Positions 54,388-63,722 of a stretch of DNA of 64,000 nucleotides are shown in pieces (the first letter of the stretch is position 1; every line of letters begins with the position of its first letter). The notes beneath the pieces were generated by a model. It did not search any database. It worked only from the letters and a program-made list of their open reading frames with translations, and was not told the origin of the DNA. Position numbers and translations under genes: made by a program. The DNA lies in the NCBI GenBank assembly GCA_944321895.1, contig CALUNA010000015.1:21701-85700 (forward strand). The letters run 5' to 3'. This stretch comes from an uncultured Bacteroidales bacterium (lineage in GTDB: Bacteria; Bacteroidota; Bacteroidia; Bacteroidales; Paludibacteraceae).

Positions 54388-55293
54388 TTATCGTTTGTGG
54401 ATTTTTACACAATATTCCGTTGGTGTCATTCCTGTTTGTTTTTTGAACATCCGGCTGAGATGTTGTGGGTACTCAAATCCAAGATTATAGGCGGCTTGTG
54501 CAATGCCACTTCCTTTGGCAAGCTCGTTTTTTACCTGCTGTACAACGTATTGTCTGATATAATTGCTTGCCGTGTCGCCGGTTGTTTTTTTGATTACATC
54601 TCCAAAATAGTTTGAAGACATATGTAATTTGTCCGCAAAATATTGTACGGTAGGTATGCCAAGCGTTATTTGCAGTTTCTTTTCATAATAGTTTCGCAAT
54701 AAATTGTCGAATTTCATGAGTATATCCGAAAATTCCATTTCCCGGCTGATAAACTGCCGATCGTAGAAGCGTTGGCAAAAATTCAATGCCAGTTCGATAT
54801 ATCCTATAATGATGGCATCTTGTTGTCTGTCACGTTTGTTTTGCAGTTCATTCCGTATTTGCCGCATCAACGATGACAAGATATCGTGCTCTTTTTCGGT
54901 CATTTGCAGGGCTTCATTGACACGATAATCAAAAAATGAATAATTTTTTATGGACTCTTCCAAATGAGTACCATGCAATAGATCCGGATGAAATAATAAC
55001 GCCCATCCTGTCAGCACGACCAATTCACCGTTATCCTCCTTGCCCCCAATCTGGCCAGGAGCGACACAAATAACTGTGTTTTTTTGATAGTCATATTTGC
55101 CGCAACCGTATGACAAGCTTATCTCTGCTTCATTGTGAAAAAAGAGACCATAGACACCGTAATTGTTCAGACAGTGACGGACCGGAGAAACTTCCGTATA
55201 ATCAATGACGCAAACCAGAGGATGCTGGCTGGTGTAGCCGAGATAACTGCTGTAATCATTTACATTTCTTATTTTCATTATTGCTTTTTTCAT
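54388..55293 (-). CDS. AraC-family transcriptional regulator
   Basis: About 301 residues. The N-terminal part is a cupin-like ligand or dimer domain (ISLSYGCGKYDYQKNTVICV). The C-terminal pair of HTH motifs is at about 205-300: TVQYFADKLHMSSNYFGDVI and IAQAAYNLGFEYPQHLSRMF, ending KQTGMTPTEYC. The start is 55293 because a TATCTTTG box lies just upstream. It is divergent from the amidohydrolase and flavin-reductase genes and may control them; no operator was identified. Confidence 0.92.
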   Translation of the reverse strand: MKKAIMKIRNVNDYSSYLGYTSQHPLVCVIDYTEVSPVRHCLNNYGVYGLFFHNEAEISLSYGCGKYDYQKNTVICVAPGQIGGKEDNGELVVLTGWALLFHPDLLHGTHLEESIKNYSFFDYRVNEALQMTEKEHDILSSLMRQIRNELQNKRDRQQDAIIIGYIELALNFCQRFYDRQFISREMEFSDILMKFDNLLRNYYEKKLQITLGIPTVQYFADKLHMSSNYFGDVIKKTTGDTASNYIRQYVVQQVKNELAKGSGIAQAAYNLGFEYPQHLSRMFKKQTGMTPTEYCVKIHKR

Positions 55294-55319
55294 GGTTGCC
55301 AACGGAATAACTTTATGTG

Positions 55320-55327
55320 CAAAGATA
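55320..55327 (-). promoter_or_regulatory. -7 box for the AraC-type gene
   Basis: Minus strand TATCTTTG, 27 bp before the chosen ATG. Confidence 0.6.
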
Positions 55328-55422
55328 CGTTTTTCAGCCGGTTTTTCGAATTCCGGCGTATGAAAATCAGTAAAAACGGTATTGATATCCGGCTTATTGG
55401 TACATTTGTTATGAGGGAACAT

Positions 55423-55867
55423 GGTAATTTTGTATTGTTGAAAAAAAACATGGAATGCAGGATGGTTGTTCTTTCGGGGGGGGATATCTGGTTGATTTCT
55501 TGTGATCTAATGGAGATTCTTGTTGTGTTGTTCCGGAAAAAACAAGGAATGTTTCCTAATGCAAGAAGAATGGGAATAAGAACTTCTGTCCGGATACCCG
55601 CATGGATAAGATAGAAAGACAACTATAAAAACGGAAGACAATGGAAAGATCAAACTTATCATTAATTGCATCAGGGACATGGTCGTGTAGAATTGGAACT
55701 GCCGGCGGCGACCGTGCCTTTGGGAATAGCCAGGCAGAAGAAAATCAGAAGTTTGTATTTGACAATGCAATGGTCTGCAGATTTAACTTGTGGTCTATGG
55801 CTGGCTATGTACAAGTTGAAGCGAGAGGTCTGTGGAAAATGCCATTGGCTATGTTAAGGAGGATGAT
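55423..55867. other. 445-bp span with no recognised gene
   Basis: Between the AraC regulator and the amidohydrolase. Two possible -7 boxes face the plus strand (TACATTTG 55401-55408, TAATTTTG 55425-55432). A 76-codon frame at 55641-55871 shows no similarity I can name and may be a relic or chance. A G8 run is at about 55478-55485. Confidence 0.4.
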
Positions 55868-56893
55868 ATGAAATTCGTACTGGCACTTTTATCGGGTTTA
55901 TTATTCGCGTTTTCTGTCATGGCACAGCAGATGGTAGATGTTCATTGCCACAATGTGCTTCCGGAGTTTGTTGAATATCTGGAACGACACGGAGCTTTGC
56001 TCGAAGAGACATATCCGTTGCCGGAATGGAATGTGGAGGCTCATTTGCAATTTATGGACAGAGCAGGTATCGGTCGGTCAGTCCTCTCAATGCCGGCACC
56101 GCAGCCATATCATGGTGATGCCGCTGATAACCGCCGCATTATAAGATGTTACAATGAAGCTTGCGCCCGGTTGAAATCCGAATATCCTGGTCGTTTTATG
56201 TTCTGTGCTTCGTTGCCGTTGCCCGATGTTGCGGCCGCTCTTGATGAAGCCATTTATGCACTTGATTCTCTCGGAGCGGACGGCATTAAACTGGCGACCA
56301 ACAGCAGGGGTTTGTATTTGGGTGATCCGGAACTTGATACCTTGATGATGGTGTTGAACGAACGTTGTGCTGTGGTGATTATTCATCCGCACAAGCCTGT
56401 CCCGGTAAATGACGGCCTTATAGTTTCGATGCCGCTCGCTTCATACGAATATCCGACGGAGACAACACGTGCTGTACTTAACATGATTATACACAATGTC
56501 CCGATACGCTATTCGGATATAAGTTTTGTCGTTCCTCATTGCGGGTCTTTTCTGCCGTTGGCATTGCCGCGTATGAAAGCTATTCATCGGGCTATGTTCG
56601 TAAAGGGGCTTGTGGAGAGTGTCGACTGGGAAAAAAATATGACACACTTTTATTATGATCTGGCCGGAAATCCGACGCCGGAAGTTATGCGGACCTTATT
56701 GACGATAACCACGCCTGAGCATTTGCTATACGGATCTGATTATCCTTACTTGCCGGCCGAGGTGCTGACAAAAAACATGAAACGTCTGCGGACAAAGTTG
56801 TTGGAAAATGAGATACTTGCTCCTCATGCAGATGAAATTCTCAGCGGGAACGCGTTAAAACTATTTATGAAATACAATACTGATAATCAATGA
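55868..56893 (+). CDS. Exported amidohydrolase (ACMSD-like)
   Basis: A 341-residue protein: signal peptide (MKFVLALLSGLLFAFSVMAQ) then a TIM-barrel amidohydrolase-2 domain. Metal ligands: VDVHCHN at the first strand, VIIHPHKP, VVPHCGSFLP, and GSDYPYLPAE near the end. This is the ACMSD/aromatic decarboxylase-like family, which acts on carboxylated aromatic or ring-opened compounds. Family members are mostly cytoplasmic, so export is notable. It overlaps the flavin reductase gene by ATGA. Confidence 0.88.
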   Translation: MKFVLALLSGLLFAFSVMAQQMVDVHCHNVLPEFVEYLERHGALLEETYPLPEWNVEAHLQFMDRAGIGRSVLSMPAPQPYHGDAADNRRIIRCYNEACARLKSEYPGRFMFCASLPLPDVAAALDEAIYALDSLGADGIKLATNSRGLYLGDPELDTLMMVLNERCAVVIIHPHKPVPVNDGLIVSMPLASYEYPTETTRAVLNMIIHNVPIRYSDISFVVPHCGSFLPLALPRMKAIHRAMFVKGLVESVDWEKNMTHFYYDLAGNPTPEVMRTLLTITTPEHLLYGSDYPYLPAEVLTKNMKRLRTKLLENEILAPHADEILSGNALKLFMKYNTDNQ

Positions 56894-57888
56894 ACAAGAA
56901 AAAACTGTGTGTGATTTTTGTACTTTTGTACGTATTGTCCTTACCGGTCCATACGTTCAAGGCACAGTCCAACGAAAATATGACAGAAATGGGAAAGAAA
57001 AATATCGGAAACATGTTGGCTCTTTATCCGAAACCGCTGACGGTTGTCGGTGCAGATGTTAAAGGAAAAGTAAACTGGCTCATAGTGGGTCATACCGGCA
57101 TTATCGGACATGATCGGATTCTCGTGAGCATGAGCAAAAGCCATTATACAAACCAAGGAATCAGAAAGTCGAAAAAATTGTCCATCAACCTCGTTAGCCG
57201 GGAGATGTTGCCCAAAGCTGATTATGTGGGTCGTGTCAGCGGTGCGTCGTTTGACAAATCCCAGGTCTTTGATTATCATATGGGAGAAAACGGCACACCC
57301 GTTATCGATGCCTCTCCGTTGACGATGGAGTGCGATGTGGTGGATATTTACGAAACGGAAGGGTTCGACAATTTTATTTGTCGTGTTGTCAATACCTATG
57401 TTTTACCCGACATGCTCGGTGGCGATGGCCGACTCGACTATACGCGGCTTAAGCCTGTATTGTTCGAGTTTCCTACCTATTCCTATATTGCCACGGGAGA
57501 GGTGATAGGAAGGTGTTTGAAACTAGATGAAGAACCGGGAATGTGCGCCAAGGAAGCCATGGCAAATGATGGCATCGTACGTTTGTCGAAACTCGAAATT
57601 TATCCTGAATATCTTGACGAATATATGCAATATGCTATCGAAGTCGGGGAAATTTCCCTGCGTACCGAGCCGGGGGTTCTTACCATGTATGCCGTTGGCG
57701 AGAAGGAGAATCCTTGCATGATAACGATTCTTGAAACCTACGCGAGCCGGGATGCTTACGAAAGACATATTGCTTCGGAGCACTTCCAGCGATATAAGCA
57801 AGGAACCTTGCACATGGTCAAATCACTGGTATTATCGGACCAAAAAACACTCAACCCCTCGAATCGGATCTATAATTTTATACAATAA
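56890..57888 (+). CDS. Exported flavin reductase / ABM monooxygenase fusion
   Basis: A 332-residue protein with a signal peptide (MNKKKLCVIFVLLYVLSLPV, cut near KAQS). Residues about 35-215 resemble flavoredoxin-type flavin reductases (VSMSKSHYTNQGIRKSKKL and DYVGRVSGASFDKSQVF). Residues about 228-320 resemble antibiotic-biosynthesis/YgiN monooxygenase domains (RLSKLEIYPEYLDEYMQYAI, ETYASRDAYERHIASEHFQR). The fusion and the export are unusual; a periplasmic quinone- or aromatic-modifying enzyme is the inference. It is translationally coupled to the amidohydrolase. Confidence 0.82.
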   Translation: MNKKKLCVIFVLLYVLSLPVHTFKAQSNENMTEMGKKNIGNMLALYPKPLTVVGADVKGKVNWLIVGHTGIIGHDRILVSMSKSHYTNQGIRKSKKLSINLVSREMLPKADYVGRVSGASFDKSQVFDYHMGENGTPVIDASPLTMECDVVDIYETEGFDNFICRVVNTYVLPDMLGGDGRLDYTRLKPVLFEFPTYSYIATGEVIGRCLKLDEEPGMCAKEAMANDGIVRLSKLEIYPEYLDEYMQYAIEVGEISLRTEPGVLTMYAVGEKENPCMITILETYASRDAYERHIASEHFQRYKQGTLHMVKSLVLSDQKTLNPSNRIYNFIQ

Positions 57889-58290
57889 AATGATGGACAG
57901 AATTATTCCGATCCGGACATTTGCTTTTTGGCATTCCAAATGATGAACGGAACATATCATACGGGAACGGGAAAAAGAGCAATCTTCCTTCAACAGCCAG
58001 TAATTGCGGACAATTCGCATGATTGCCTGTAGTAGCATAGAAAAACGCTATCATCCACCCGTACGAAAAAGCCGCGATAATCACATGTCGTTTTTTATGT
58101 AGATAGGAAGGTAAACCAGCGCAGAATATATTGCCGGATATGCTTATTCACATTTCCCGTGAGTGTAAAAACAATGGCATGGTAGGGCATCCAGCCATTT
58201 TCTTTTTATTTGTGTGCTACATGTTTTTGAATCTTTTGTATGGATTTGTTGCTGTCTTTTTTTCATTACTATATTTTTTTGCACAAAAAG
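57889..58290. other. About 400 bp with no recognised gene
   Basis: Between the fusion gene and the AsnC promoter. Only short frames; a 68-codon minus frame (57878-58084) begins with a hydrophobic stretch but is not recognised. No terminator stem is obvious. Confidence 0.4.
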
Positions 58291-58321
58291 TTTGTTTTCA
58301 TTCGAAAAAATTGTACTTTTG
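58291..58321 (+). promoter_or_regulatory. Promoter of the Lrp/AsnC-type gene
   Basis: TTTG (58291-58294), 19 bp, TACTTTTG (58314-58321). Confidence 0.75.
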
Positions 58322-58344
58322 AGCCGAATTATAAATATAATATC

Positions 58345-58845
58345 ATGACAAGACAAATCGATAGGTTAGACAAGAAGATTCTACGCTTGATTTCCCAAAA
58401 CGCACGTATTCCATTTTTGGAAGTGGCCCGAGAGTGCAATGTTTCAGGCGCCGCCATTCATCAGCGTATCCAGAAATTACAGCAAATCGGTGTAATCAAA
58501 GGTTCGGAATTCATAGTGGATACTTACAAGATAGGATATCAGACTTGCGCATACATAGGCATAACGCTGAAAGAGATAGGTTGCTTCAATCAGGTGGTAG
58601 AAGCCATTCGGGCCATACCCGAGGTGGTTGAATGCCATTATACGACAGGCCGTTATGCCATGTTTATCAAGCTGTACGCCAAGGACAACAAGCACCTCCT
58701 GCAAATCATTCTGGATAAACTGTCCGTTATTGAGGGAGTTGCACATACAGAAACATTCCAGATGTCGCTCGATGAGATATTCCACCGTCAGTTGTCCGTT
58801 TTTGATACGGATGACAGCGACATGGACATTGTTGGCGAAGAATAG
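58345..58845 (+). CDS. Lrp/AsnC family regulator
   Basis: A 166-residue regulator. It has an N-terminal HTH (LDKKILRLISQNARIPFLEV, then VSGAAIHQRIQKLQQIGVI) and a C-terminal RAM ligand domain (AYIGITLKEIGCFNQVVEAI, VVECHYTTGRYAMFIKLYAK). It probably senses an amino acid or related molecule. The start is fixed by the promoter. A terminator separates it from the two-component genes. Confidence 0.94.
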   Translation: MTRQIDRLDKKILRLISQNARIPFLEVARECNVSGAAIHQRIQKLQQIGVIKGSEFIVDTYKIGYQTCAYIGITLKEIGCFNQVVEAIRAIPEVVECHYTTGRYAMFIKLYAKDNKHLLQIILDKLSVIEGVAHTETFQMSLDEIFHRQLSVFDTDDSDMDIVGEE

Positions 58846-58871
58846 TCATTTGTCGTACGGATACGGATATT

Positions 58872-58904
58872 GCCCATATCGGAAACTCTGGTATGGGCTT
58901 TTTT
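58872..58904 (+). terminator. Terminator of the Lrp/AsnC-type gene
   Basis: GCCCATA (58872-58878) and TATGGGC (58892-58898), then T6. Confidence 0.8.
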
Positions 58905-58943
58905 CAATTTGTTTTCAGAATCAGGCGGTTATTTTGCAGCATT

Positions 58944-59624
58944 ATGAAAATATTGATAGTAGAAGATGAACCATCGCTTTGTGAAGTGATGCAGCGTTCC
59001 CTGGAAAAGGAACGTTATGTTGTGGAAACTGCTTCCGATTTTGCGCAGGCCGAAGAAAAATTGGGCATATATGATTACGATTGTGTCCTGTTGGACATAA
59101 TGTTGCCTGATGGCAATGGTCTGAAGTTGCTGGAAAAACTCAAGGAAATGCGGAAACGCGAAAGTGTAATCATCATTTCGGCAAAGGATTCATTGGATGA
59201 CAAGGTACTCGGTCTTGATCTCGGTGCAGATGACTATTTGGCCAAACCGTTTCATTTGGCTGAATTGTCGGCACGCATAAAAAGTGTATTGCGGCGACAC
59301 AATAATCAGGGAGATAATTATATCACCTTTGGAAATATCAGGATACAACCCGACAAGTTTCAGGTGTGGGTAGGCAATCGGATGCTGGAACTGGGCCGCA
59401 AGGAATATGATATTCTGTTGTTTTTCATATATCGTCCCAATCATTTGATTAACAAGGAAGTTCTGGCGGAGGCGGTGTGGGGTGACAATATTGACCAGGT
59501 AGATAACTTTGATTTCATATATGCTCAAATAAAAAATCTGCGCAAGAAACTGAAAGAGGCCGGTTCCACCGTGGAAATCAAGGCGGTTTACGGTTTTGGC
59601 TACAAAATGGTGCAGAGCAGTTAG
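58944..59624 (+). CDS. OmpR-family response regulator
   Basis: A 226-residue regulator. The receiver has the acid pocket VEDE, phospho-acceptor Asp51 in LLDIMLPDG and Lys101 in LAKPF. The winged-helix output domain (about 130-225) has GRKEYDILLFFIYRPNHLIN and YAQIKNLRKKLKEAG. It pairs with the kinase 11 bp downstream. Target genes and signal unknown. Confidence 0.95.
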   Translation: MKILIVEDEPSLCEVMQRSLEKERYVVETASDFAQAEEKLGIYDYDCVLLDIMLPDGNGLKLLEKLKEMRKRESVIIISAKDSLDDKVLGLDLGADDYLAKPFHLAELSARIKSVLRRHNNQGDNYITFGNIRIQPDKFQVWVGNRMLELGRKEYDILLFFIYRPNHLINKEVLAEAVWGDNIDQVDNFDFIYAQIKNLRKKLKEAGSTVEIKAVYGFGYKMVQSS

Positions 59625-59635
59625 GTTATTTTTAC

Positions 59636-60904
59636 ATGAAGCTGATATATCAAATAACGATTCGTTTGTCGGTGGTGCTGTTGGTGCTGTTGGCGGTGTG
59701 GGGCGTCTTGTTTTATGTTGCCATGCTGGATGAAGTGAACGATGAAATCGATGAAACATTGGAAGAATATGCCGCACAATTGATAGCGCGCTCGTTGGCT
59801 GGCGTGGAAATGCCGACAGAACCGGACGGTACAAACAATACCTACCGTGTCAGACAAGTTTCCAGAAATTATGCGCGTGAAAATAAGGGAATAAACCATT
59901 GGGACATGATGGTTTCCGTTCCCGGCACGTATGAAGAGGAGCCGGCACGTGTTCTGACAACCATATATAAGGATAATGAAGGACAGTATTACGAATTGAT
60001 GGTAATGACCCCATCGATTGAAAAACAGGACTTGATGCAGGCCATTTTGTCCTGGGGCATTTGTCTGTACATAGGCTTGCTGCTGACAATTATCTTGGTG
60101 CATCTGTGGATTTATTACGGCTCCATGAAACCTCTGCACACTTTGCTGCGTTGGTTCGATGATTATACGGTCGGATCACGCAAGGAACCCCTGAAAAATG
60201 AAACAAAAGTTGTTGAATTCCGCAAACTGAATGAAGCCGTATTGCGCAGTACGGAACGCTCGGAGCAGCTTTTCGAACAGCAGAAACAGTTTATCGGGAA
60301 CGCATCGCATGAATTGCAGACACCGTTGGCCATCTGCCAGAACCGTCTGGAAATGTTGCTGGATTCCGACCTGTCGGAAGAACAAATGGGAGAGATATTG
60401 AAAACAATACAGACTCTCAAGCAAATAGCCCGACTCAACCAATCTTTGCTGTTTTTGAGTAAAATAGACAACAGACAGTTCCCAGAAAGTTCTGATATCA
60501 ATTTTAATACTTTGGTAAAGAGTCAGTTGCCGGATTATGCTGAAGCTTATACATATAAAAATATCAGCCAGACGCTCACTGAATCGGGAAATCTGGTAAT
60601 CAGCATGAATGAGTCGTTGGCACAGGCCCTGGTTGTCAACCTGCTGAAAAATGCATATGTTCATACGCAGGTAGGGGGGCAGATTGAAATTGAAATACGG
60701 AATACCTGCCTGAAAATAAAAAATAGCGGTCTACAACCTTTGGACAAACGTGTTTTCGAACGTTTCTACCAGGGAACCAGACAAAAAGGTTCAACCGGTT
60801 TGGGCCTGGCCATTGTGGATGCAATATGCAAAATGTACAACATGACAATATCCTATTTTTTCGATAATGGCATGCACGTGTTCCTGTTGCAGAAAATATC
60901 CTGA
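59636..60904 (+). CDS. Sensor histidine kinase
   Basis: A 422-residue membrane kinase. Two helices (about 12-32 and 140-162) flank a small periplasmic domain of about 105 residues with no known sensor fold. The HisKA box is NASHELQTPL with His225, the N box LVVNLLKNAYVHT, and the ATP lid region GSTGLGLAIVDAI. It should phosphorylate the response regulator encoded just upstream. Confidence 0.94.
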   Translation: MKLIYQITIRLSVVLLVLLAVWGVLFYVAMLDEVNDEIDETLEEYAAQLIARSLAGVEMPTEPDGTNNTYRVRQVSRNYARENKGINHWDMMVSVPGTYEEEPARVLTTIYKDNEGQYYELMVMTPSIEKQDLMQAILSWGICLYIGLLLTIILVHLWIYYGSMKPLHTLLRWFDDYTVGSRKEPLKNETKVVEFRKLNEAVLRSTERSEQLFEQQKQFIGNASHELQTPLAICQNRLEMLLDSDLSEEQMGEILKTIQTLKQIARLNQSLLFLSKIDNRQFPESSDINFNTLVKSQLPDYAEAYTYKNISQTLTESGNLVISMNESLAQALVVNLLKNAYVHTQVGGQIEIEIRNTCLKIKNSGLQPLDKRVFERFYQGTRQKGSTGLGLAIVDAICKMYNMTISYFFDNGMHVFLLQKIS

Positions 60905-61137
60905 TGACTAGCGCGTAAGTAAGACCGGATTGTGTTCTGCAATCGTTATTCCAATGGCCGCATGTTGTTGCGGCTTATTGTCCGTGATTGATGACAGATA
61001 TGTCATGAAAGGTTTATCTTATGCCTGTTGTCTCGTAATTATCCGTGATTCAGGTATAGACTTCTGTAATTCATATACAAAACAATAAATACTTCATGAC
61101 TAATTTTGCCGCATGATAAAATGATTCACTTGAAATT

Positions 61138-61965
61138 ATGAAGGCAAAAAAATCTTTTCTTTTTCTATTTTTCGCAATGTCATTAAACAGTACAACAATT
61201 ATGGCACAGGAAACTATCAAACAGACGGCTGGACGCGACCAGCTGGGAGAATTTGCTCCTAAATTCGCGGAGCTGAACGATGATGTACTTTTCGGGGAGG
61301 TGTGGAGCCGGACCGACAAACTCGGCTTGCGCGACCGTAGCCTGGTAACCATCACTTCACTCATTAGCCAGGGTATCACCGACAATTCGCTGACTTATCA
61401 CCTGCAGACAGCGAAGCAGAACGGTATTACCCGTACGGAAATAGCTGAAATCATTACCCACATTTCGTTCTACGCCGGTTGGCCGAAGGCATGGGCAGCT
61501 TTTCGTCTGGCCAAGGATGTATGGGCGGAAGACACTGCCGGAGAAGATGCCCGGGCGGCCTTCCAGCGCGAGATGATTTTTCCTATCGGAGAGCCTAATA
61601 CGGCTTATGCGGAATATTTCATCGGAAACAGCTATCTGGCTCCGGTATCCAGGGAACAGGTAGCTGTATCCAATGTGACCTTCGAGCCGGGATGTCGCAA
61701 CAACTGGCACATCCATCGCGCCACCAAAGGTGGCGGACAGATGCTGATTGGTGTAGCCGGCCGCGGCTGGTATCAGGAAGAAGGCAAGCCGGCCGTACGG
61801 ATTTTGCCAGGTACGGTGATTCACATTCCGGCTGGTGTAAAGCATTGGCATGGGGCAGCCGCCGACAGCTGGTTTGCCCATCTGGCCTTTGAAGTGCCGG
61901 GCGAAAATACGTCGAACGAATGGTTGGAGCCTGTTTCCGACGAAGAATATGGCAAACTGCAATAG
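61138..61965 (+). CDS. Exported CMD-cupin fusion protein
   Basis: A 275-residue protein with a signal peptide (NSTTIMA-QET). Residues about 40-130 are a carboxymuconolactone-decarboxylase-type domain (LGLRDRSLVTITSLISQGIT, NGITRTEIAEIITHISFYAG). Residues about 165-260 are a cupin with NNWHIHRATKGGGQML and PAGVKHWHGAA, probable metal ligands. Such fusions are frequent in Bacteroidetes and tied loosely to peroxide or aromatic metabolism. A TAATTTTG box at 61101-61108 precedes it; the 230 bp before the gene hold nothing else. Confidence 0.87.
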   Translation: MKAKKSFLFLFFAMSLNSTTIMAQETIKQTAGRDQLGEFAPKFAELNDDVLFGEVWSRTDKLGLRDRSLVTITSLISQGITDNSLTYHLQTAKQNGITRTEIAEIITHISFYAGWPKAWAAFRLAKDVWAEDTAGEDARAAFQREMIFPIGEPNTAYAEYFIGNSYLAPVSREQVAVSNVTFEPGCRNNWHIHRATKGGGQMLIGVAGRGWYQEEGKPAVRILPGTVIHIPAGVKHWHGAAADSWFAHLAFEVPGENTSNEWLEPVSDEEYGKLQ

Positions 61966-62022
61966 CCAGCTCGTGTCACCGGTTGTCTGCCGTTGGCGGA
62001 AGCCGGTGACCTTTCACTCTCC

Positions 62023-62030
62023 TACCTTTG
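62023..62030 (+). promoter_or_regulatory. -7 box for the cyclophilin-like lipoprotein gene
   Basis: TACCTTTG, 20 bp before the ATG at 62051. Confidence 0.6.
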
Positions 62031-62050
62031 TTCTTTTTACATATAAACTT

Positions 62051-62608
62051 ATGAAGAAAGTGTTGTTATTCCCTTTTTGTTTTTTTGCTTGCATGGCCTT
62101 GTCGGCTTGTAATCCTTCAGACGATATACCGTCTGCCCCTGAAGCGAACATTCCCGGACAATCGGAAAACACTGGAGACACCGGAGAATCTGGAAATAAT
62201 GAAGAGAATGAAAATCCTGATAATGACGACGCAATTATGGAAAGCAATACATTGATACTGACGCTCAACGGGCGTTCTTTTACCGCTACGCTTGCCGATA
62301 ACTCAGCTACTGAGGCTCTCAAGGAAAGACTGGCACAAAATGCTTTGGAAGTCCGTCTGGATGATTACGGAGACATGGAAAAAGTCGGTTCCCTGGGCTT
62401 CTCACTACCCCGGACAGACCGACAGACCACAACAGTGCCGGGCGATATCATGCTCTACCAGGGAAGTTCCATAGTCATATTTTATGGATCGAACTCATGG
62501 GCATATACTCCTTTGGCCAAAGTAGACGGGGTTTCTACCCGTGAGGAAATGCTGGAATTACTGGGCGGAAAAGGTGCTGTTGTTCTTACTTTGTCGTTAT
62601 CCAAATAG
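62051..62608 (+). CDS. Cyclophilin-like-fold lipoprotein
   Basis: A 185-residue protein. Signal peptide with lipobox LSAC (Cys20), a 45-residue Glu/Asn/Asp-rich linker (SGNNEENENPDNDD), then a cyclophilin-like domain (MESNTLILTLNGRSFTATLA, LRTDRQTT-like PRTDRQTTTVPGDIMLYQGS, SSIVIFYGSNSWAYTPLAKV). This domain family is found with flavodoxin-type proteins; here a flavodoxin gene is the next, convergent neighbour. Its activity is unknown. Confidence 0.85.
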   Translation: MKKVLLFPFCFFACMALSACNPSDDIPSAPEANIPGQSENTGDTGESGNNEENENPDNDDAIMESNTLILTLNGRSFTATLADNSATEALKERLAQNALEVRLDDYGDMEKVGSLGFSLPRTDRQTTTVPGDIMLYQGSSIVIFYGSNSWAYTPLAKVDGVSTREEMLELLGGKGAVVLTLSLSK

Positions 62609-62677
62609 GAATTGTGGAATTTATTATCCCTGAGGAAGCGATTGGAGTGGACTTCTTTTCCAGGAGAAGCAGTTTTT

Positions 62678-63250
62678 TCAGTTCTTTGTTGGAAATGAAT
62701 CTGTGTCGGGACTGAATTTGTCGGCCAACGCTGCTGCCTGACGGCAACCGTCTGTCTTGTCAATGTCGCCAACGTTGAGTACGCCGGGTACGAGCACTTC
62801 TCCTACCATATCCCATTTCAGCAAAGCGGCCGAACGTTCTATCGGGATGCGTACTCCGTCCATGACCGTGACATCTTCTTCCTCGCAGCAGGTAATCAGC
62901 GCACATTTCTTTCCGGCGACGTCCTTACCACCCACAACCAGTGAGAAGATTCGGTCTATCACGCCCTTGATCTGTGCCGGTATGGAATACCAATAGACCG
63001 GCATGGTGAAGACCACTGCGTCTGCCTCCAGAATGGCGGGGGCTATCAGATTGAAGTCATCGTCGAACGAGCAGGCCTTGCCCGTCTTATAACAGGTCAT
63101 GCAGGCATGGCAACCGCCGATTTTCATGAATGCGGCATCGAAACGCCGGACGGTGTGTCCCTGTTGTTCAGCTTCTTTGATGAATGCATCGGTCATGGCA
63201 AAACTGTTCCCGTTCTTCCGCGGGCTGCCTGTAATCACTACAATTTTCAT
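62678..63250 (-). CDS. Flavodoxin-like NAD(P)H FMN oxidoreductase
   Basis: A 190-residue protein. GSPRKNGNSFAMTDAF is the FMN phosphate loop, PVYWYSIPAQIKGVIDR the isoalloxazine side. A CHACMTCYKTGKAC cysteine cluster lies between them, as in iron-sulfur flavoproteins of the NADPH-dependent FMN reductase family. It probably reduces quinones or similar acceptors. It follows the NTF2-like gene by 19 bp, in one unit divergent from an HxlR regulator. Confidence 0.9.
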   Translation of the reverse strand: MKIVVITGSPRKNGNSFAMTDAFIKEAEQQGHTVRRFDAAFMKIGGCHACMTCYKTGKACSFDDDFNLIAPAILEADAVVFTMPVYWYSIPAQIKGVIDRIFSLVVGGKDVAGKKCALITCCEEEDVTVMDGVRIPIERSAALLKWDMVGEVLVPGVLNVGDIDKTDGCRQAAALADKFSPDTDSFPTKN

Positions 63251-63269
63251 ATTCGGTTCCTCCTTCTAT

Positions 63270-63653
63270 TTATTTACAAATGGTGTTCGAATTCTGGTTG
63301 TAAGCCTTAGCCACGCACTTCCATTCTTCATCCATCTTCATCAGCAGCAGATAGTCGGTAAAGTCGATGCGGCCGCCCCATTTTTCTTCCAGCACACGTA
63401 CAACGGCCAGCGTCTCTTCTACGGCCACCACGTCGATACGCGCCTTGAAATCCTGGCCTGCACCTACGGTATCCACATTATGATAGAATTGCTGAATGTT
63501 GCCGTGCTCCAGTTTTCCGTCCAGATAGCCGAACAGGACAGCTTCGTCGATGAACAACTCTTTGGCATAGCTGCTGTTGCCTTCGGCTACACTTTTCACA
63601 AACTTCATGGCTGCCTTTTCCACAGCTTCATACTCTTCGATACTTGCTCTCAT
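63270..63653 (-). CDS. NTF2-like / lumazine-binding-type protein
   Basis: A 127-residue protein of the SnoaL/NTF2-like fold (putative lumazine-binding family): YEAVEKAAMKFVKSVAEGNS, GYLDGKLEHGNIQQFYHNVD, FTDYLLLMKMDEEWKCVAKA. No signal peptide. Such proteins bind small hydrophobic molecules, and some are enzymes. First gene of the unit with the flavodoxin. Confidence 0.85.
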   Translation of the reverse strand: MRASIEEYEAVEKAAMKFVKSVAEGNSSYAKELFIDEAVLFGYLDGKLEHGNIQQFYHNVDTVGAGQDFKARIDVVAVEETLAVVRVLEEKWGGRIDFTDYLLLMKMDEEWKCVAKAYNQNSNTICK

Positions 63654-63690
63654 AATGACAAACGTATTTTTAACGGGTTAGTAACTGCTG

Positions 63691-63721
63691 CAAAAGTACG
63701 GGGTAAGCCCGATTCATGCAA
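63691..63721 (-). promoter_or_regulatory. Promoter of the NTF2-like/flavodoxin unit
   Basis: Minus strand: TTG (63719-63721), 20 bp, TACTTTTG (63691-63698). The repeats begin directly upstream of the -33 box. Confidence 0.7.
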
Positions 63722-63722
63722 G

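Noticed and set aside
55641..55871. 76-codon frame before the amidohydrolase gene
   Set aside because: No recognisable similarity, signal peptide or clear promoter; it overlaps the next start. Left as an unexplained span.
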